A stretch of 64,000 nt of DNA from Streptomyces sp. R21 (GTDB lineage Bacteria; Actinomycetota; Actinomycetes; Streptomycetales; Streptomycetaceae), in the NCBI RefSeq assembly GCF_041051975.1, contig NZ_CP163435.1:3162001-3226000 (forward strand), read 5' to 3'. The first letter of the stretch is position 1; every line of letters begins with the position of its first letter. Of the stretch, positions 62,093 through 64,000 are shown piece after piece. The notes beneath the pieces were generated by a model. It saw only the letters and a program-made list of their open reading frames with translations. It searched no databases and was not told where the DNA came from. Position numbers and translations under genes: made by a program.

Positions 62093-63682
62093 TCAGACGA
62101 GGTTGACCGAGCGAGCCGACGTCGCTCCGATTTCCTCCGCGAGCTCCGTCACCGTCACGGGCGGCACCGTGTCGTCGACCGTGAGGACCGCGAGGGCCTC
62201 GCCGCCGGCGACCGCGCGGGAGACCTGCATGCCCGCGATGTTGATGCCGGCCTCGCCGAGGATGCGGCCGAGGGTGCCGACCACGCCGGGACGGTCGGCG
62301 TAGCGCAGGACGACCATGTGGTCGGCGAGCGCGAGGTCGACGTCGTACTCGCCGACGGCGACGATCTTCTGGTGGTGCTTCGGGCCGGCGAGCGTGCCGG
62401 AGACCGAGACCTCCTCGCCGTTGGAGAGCGTGCCGCGCACGGTCACCACGTTGCGGTGGTCCGAGGACTCCGAGCTGGTGGTCAGCCGGACCTCGACGCC
62501 GCGCTCCTGGGCGAACAGCGGGGCGTTGACGTACGACACGGTCTCGTCGACGACGTCCTCGAAGACACCCTTCAGCGCCGAGAGCTCCAGCACCTTCACG
62601 TCGTGCTGGGTGATCTCGCCGTACACCTCGACGTCGAGGCGGACCGCGACCTCGCCCGCGAGGGCGGTGAAGATGCGGCCGAGCTTCTCGGCGAGCGGCA
62701 GGCCCGGCTTGACGTCCTCGGCGATGACACCGCCCTGGACGTTCACCGCGTCGGGGACGAGCTCACCGGCGAGGGCGAGGCGCACCGAGCGGGCGACGGA
62801 GACACCGGCCTTCTCCTGCGCCTCGTCCGTGGAGGCACCGAGGTGCGGGGTGCAGACGACCTGGTCGAGCTCGAAGAGCGGGGAGTCCGTGCACGGCTCC
62901 TTGGAGTACACGTCGAGGCCGGCGCCCGCGACGCGGCCCTCCTTGAGCGCCGAGTACAGCGCCTCCTCGTCGACGATCCCGCCGCGCGCGGCGTTGACGA
63001 TACGGACCGACGGCTTGACCTTGTGCAGCGCCTCGTCGCCGATGAGACCGACGGTCTCGGGCGTCTTCGGCAGGTGCACGGTGATGAAGTCGGAGACCTC
63101 CAGCAGCTCGTCCAGCGACAGGACCTTGACGCCCATCTGCGCCGCGCGGGCGGGCTGGACGTAGGGGTCGTACGCGACGACCTTCATGCCGAACGCCGAC
63201 ATGCGCTGCGCGACCAGCGCGCCGATGCGGCCGAGACCGACGACGCCGAGGGTCTTCTCGGCCAGCTCCACGCCCGTGTACTTGGAGCGCTTCCACTCGC
63301 CGTTCTTCAGCGCGGTGTTGGCCTGCGGGATGTGGCGCGCGGTGGCCAGCAGCAGACCGCAGGCCAGCTCGGCGGCGGTCACGATGTTCGAGGTGGGGGC
63401 GTTGACGACCATCACGCCGGCCTTGGTGGCGGCGGAGACGTCGACGTTGTCCAGGCCGACGCCGGCTCGTGCGACGACCTTCAGCTTCTTCGCGGCGGCG
63501 ATCGCCTCCGCGTCGACCTTGGTGGCCGAGCGGACCAGGATCGCGTCGACATCGGCGATCGCGGGCAGCAGCTCGGCGCGGTCCGCGCCGTTCGCGTGCC
63601 GGATCTCGAAGTCCGGGCCCAGGGCGTCGACGGTCGCGGGCGACAGCTCTTCAGCGATGAGTACGACAGGTTTCGAGCTCAC
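62093..63682 (-). CDS. serA: D-3-phosphoglycerate dehydrogenase
   Basis: A 529-residue enzyme of serine synthesis. VLIAEELSPATVDAL start, VVARAGVGLDNVDV, NAD motif GVVGLGRIGALVAQRM, catalytic Arg/Glu/His in NAARGGIVDEEAL, GAGLDVYSKEP and VVCTPHLGASTDEAQ. The ~200-residue C-terminal extension ends in an ACT domain (VLRYADRPGVVGTLGRILGEAGINI, in part), the type I form with intervening domain seen in actinobacteria. GTG 63682 with GAGGAC upstream is chosen. Confidence 0.95.
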   Translation of the reverse strand: MSSKPVVLIAEELSPATVDALGPDFEIRHANGADRAELLPAIADVDAILVRSATKVDAEAIAAAKKLKVVARAGVGLDNVDVSAATKAGVMVVNAPTSNIVTAAELACGLLLATARHIPQANTALKNGEWKRSKYTGVELAEKTLGVVGLGRIGALVAQRMSAFGMKVVAYDPYVQPARAAQMGVKVLSLDELLEVSDFITVHLPKTPETVGLIGDEALHKVKPSVRIVNAARGGIVDEEALYSALKEGRVAGAGLDVYSKEPCTDSPLFELDQVVCTPHLGASTDEAQEKAGVSVARSVRLALAGELVPDAVNVQGGVIAEDVKPGLPLAEKLGRIFTALAGEVAVRLDVEVYGEITQHDVKVLELSALKGVFEDVVDETVSYVNAPLFAQERGVEVRLTTSSESSDHRNVVTVRGTLSNGEEVSVSGTLAGPKHHQKIVAVGEYDVDLALADHMVVLRYADRPGVVGTLGRILGEAGINIAGMQVSRAVAGGEALAVLTVDDTVPPVTVTELAEEIGATSARSVNLV

Positions 63683-63911
63683 GTGAGTCCTCACAAATCC
63701 AATGCCGATGCGGACGGCCGTCCCGACGGCCGCAGGCGGTGGAGGGTGCTTGCCGCGTAGAAGACGCACGACGCTGTGGGCCTGACGCGTTTGTTGTCCA
63801 GCAGTGTAGTGGCGCTACGGAGGCCGTCTTGCGCCTCCGTGGAAGGATCACCCGTCCGTGGCTGGACGGGGTGGACAACGCCGTGTTCACGGACGTTACC
63901 CGGGGTTCACC

Positions 63912-63944
63912 GAAGGGGCCGGAGCGGGATGCTCCGGCCCCTTC
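63912..63944 (-). terminator. Terminator downstream of ilvC
   Basis: A perfect 14-bp stem GAAGGGGCCGGAGC / GCTCCGGCCCCTTC with a GGGAT-centred loop, 11 bases beyond the stop codon at 63955-63957. Confidence 0.88.
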
Positions 63945-63954
63945 GCCGTACGGC

Positions 63955-64000
63955 TTACGCCTCGTCGTCGTTGACCCACGACATGAGCTTGCGGAGCTCC
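63955..64000 (-). CDS. ilvC: Ketol-acid reductoisomerase, C-terminal end only
   Basis: Only the last 14 codons are inside the window: ELRKLMSWVNDDEA and a TAA stop (63955-63957). This tail agrees with Streptomyces IlvC proteins, and the position beside serA fits the known order. Too short to prove on its own. Confidence 0.6.
   Translation of the reverse strand, partial: ELRKLMSWVNDDEA

Overview
The window is a high-GC chromosomal segment from a Streptomyces or very close relative. The GC-rich third positions, GTG/TTG starts, paired conservons, twin-arginine and lipobox secretion signals, and a gene order matching (from general knowledge, not a search) the S. coelicolor region around SCO5544-SCO5514 all point this way. 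No tRNA, rRNA, CRISPR array, transposase or integrase was seen.

Layout. (1) 1-7220: two tandem conservons (cvn1, entered inside cvnA1, and cvn2), each a sensor kinase, roadblock protein, DUF742 protein and Ras-like GTPase. A double hairpin separates them from (2) 7358-9199, accE and accB, the carboxyltransferase side of the essential acyl-CoA carboxylase. (3) 9354-29236: a stretch of exported and surface functions: PL8 polysaccharide lyase, YceI protein, amidase, GNAT, an ABC-2 transporter with a divergent two-component system, FUSC/MarR pair, TPM-like membrane protein, divergent GH3 and GH30 glycosidases, and a lipoprotein. (4) 29250-40733: amino-acid and nitrogen metabolism: cimA (with a possible attenuator), a PD40 secreted protein, an operon-like run of ureAB, ureC-like, agmatine deiminase and TetR, a divergent NCS1 permease, then ilvE and leuB. 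(5) 40810-49792: a purple-acid-phosphatase-like lipoprotein, a 42-residue Arg-rich small protein, an MFS/LysR pair, a LysR/MDR-oxidoreductase pair, an AAC(2')-like acetyltransferase and two alpha/beta hydrolases. (6) 49904-53897: proline catabolism (pruA, proline dehydrogenase) with its divergent PucR-type regulator. (7) 53901-61958: regulator/exporter modules (MocR/MFS, TetR/MFS) and a large LAL-type LuxR regulator. (8) 62093-64000: serA and the C-terminal end of ilvC.

How it works together: branched-chain amino acid supply (cimA, ilvE, leuB, ilvC), serine entry (serA) and proline degradation sit close together, next to acyl-CoA carboxylation; the rest is mostly self-contained modules in which a regulator is transcribed away from the gene it probably controls.

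The two observations I rate highest are: (a) a recurring pattern in which the stop codon and last few bases of a gene are tandemly duplicated just downstream (cvnD2, amidase, PD40 gene, TetR gene, ilvE, with a 9-copy 7-bp array right after yceI); and (b) a divergent urease-like pair (nickel ligands kept, flap cysteine replaced by valine, no accessory genes here) in one transcription unit with agmatine deiminase and a TetR regulator, facing an NCS1 permease across a perfect inverted repeat. All family calls were made by reading sequence; no database search was run.
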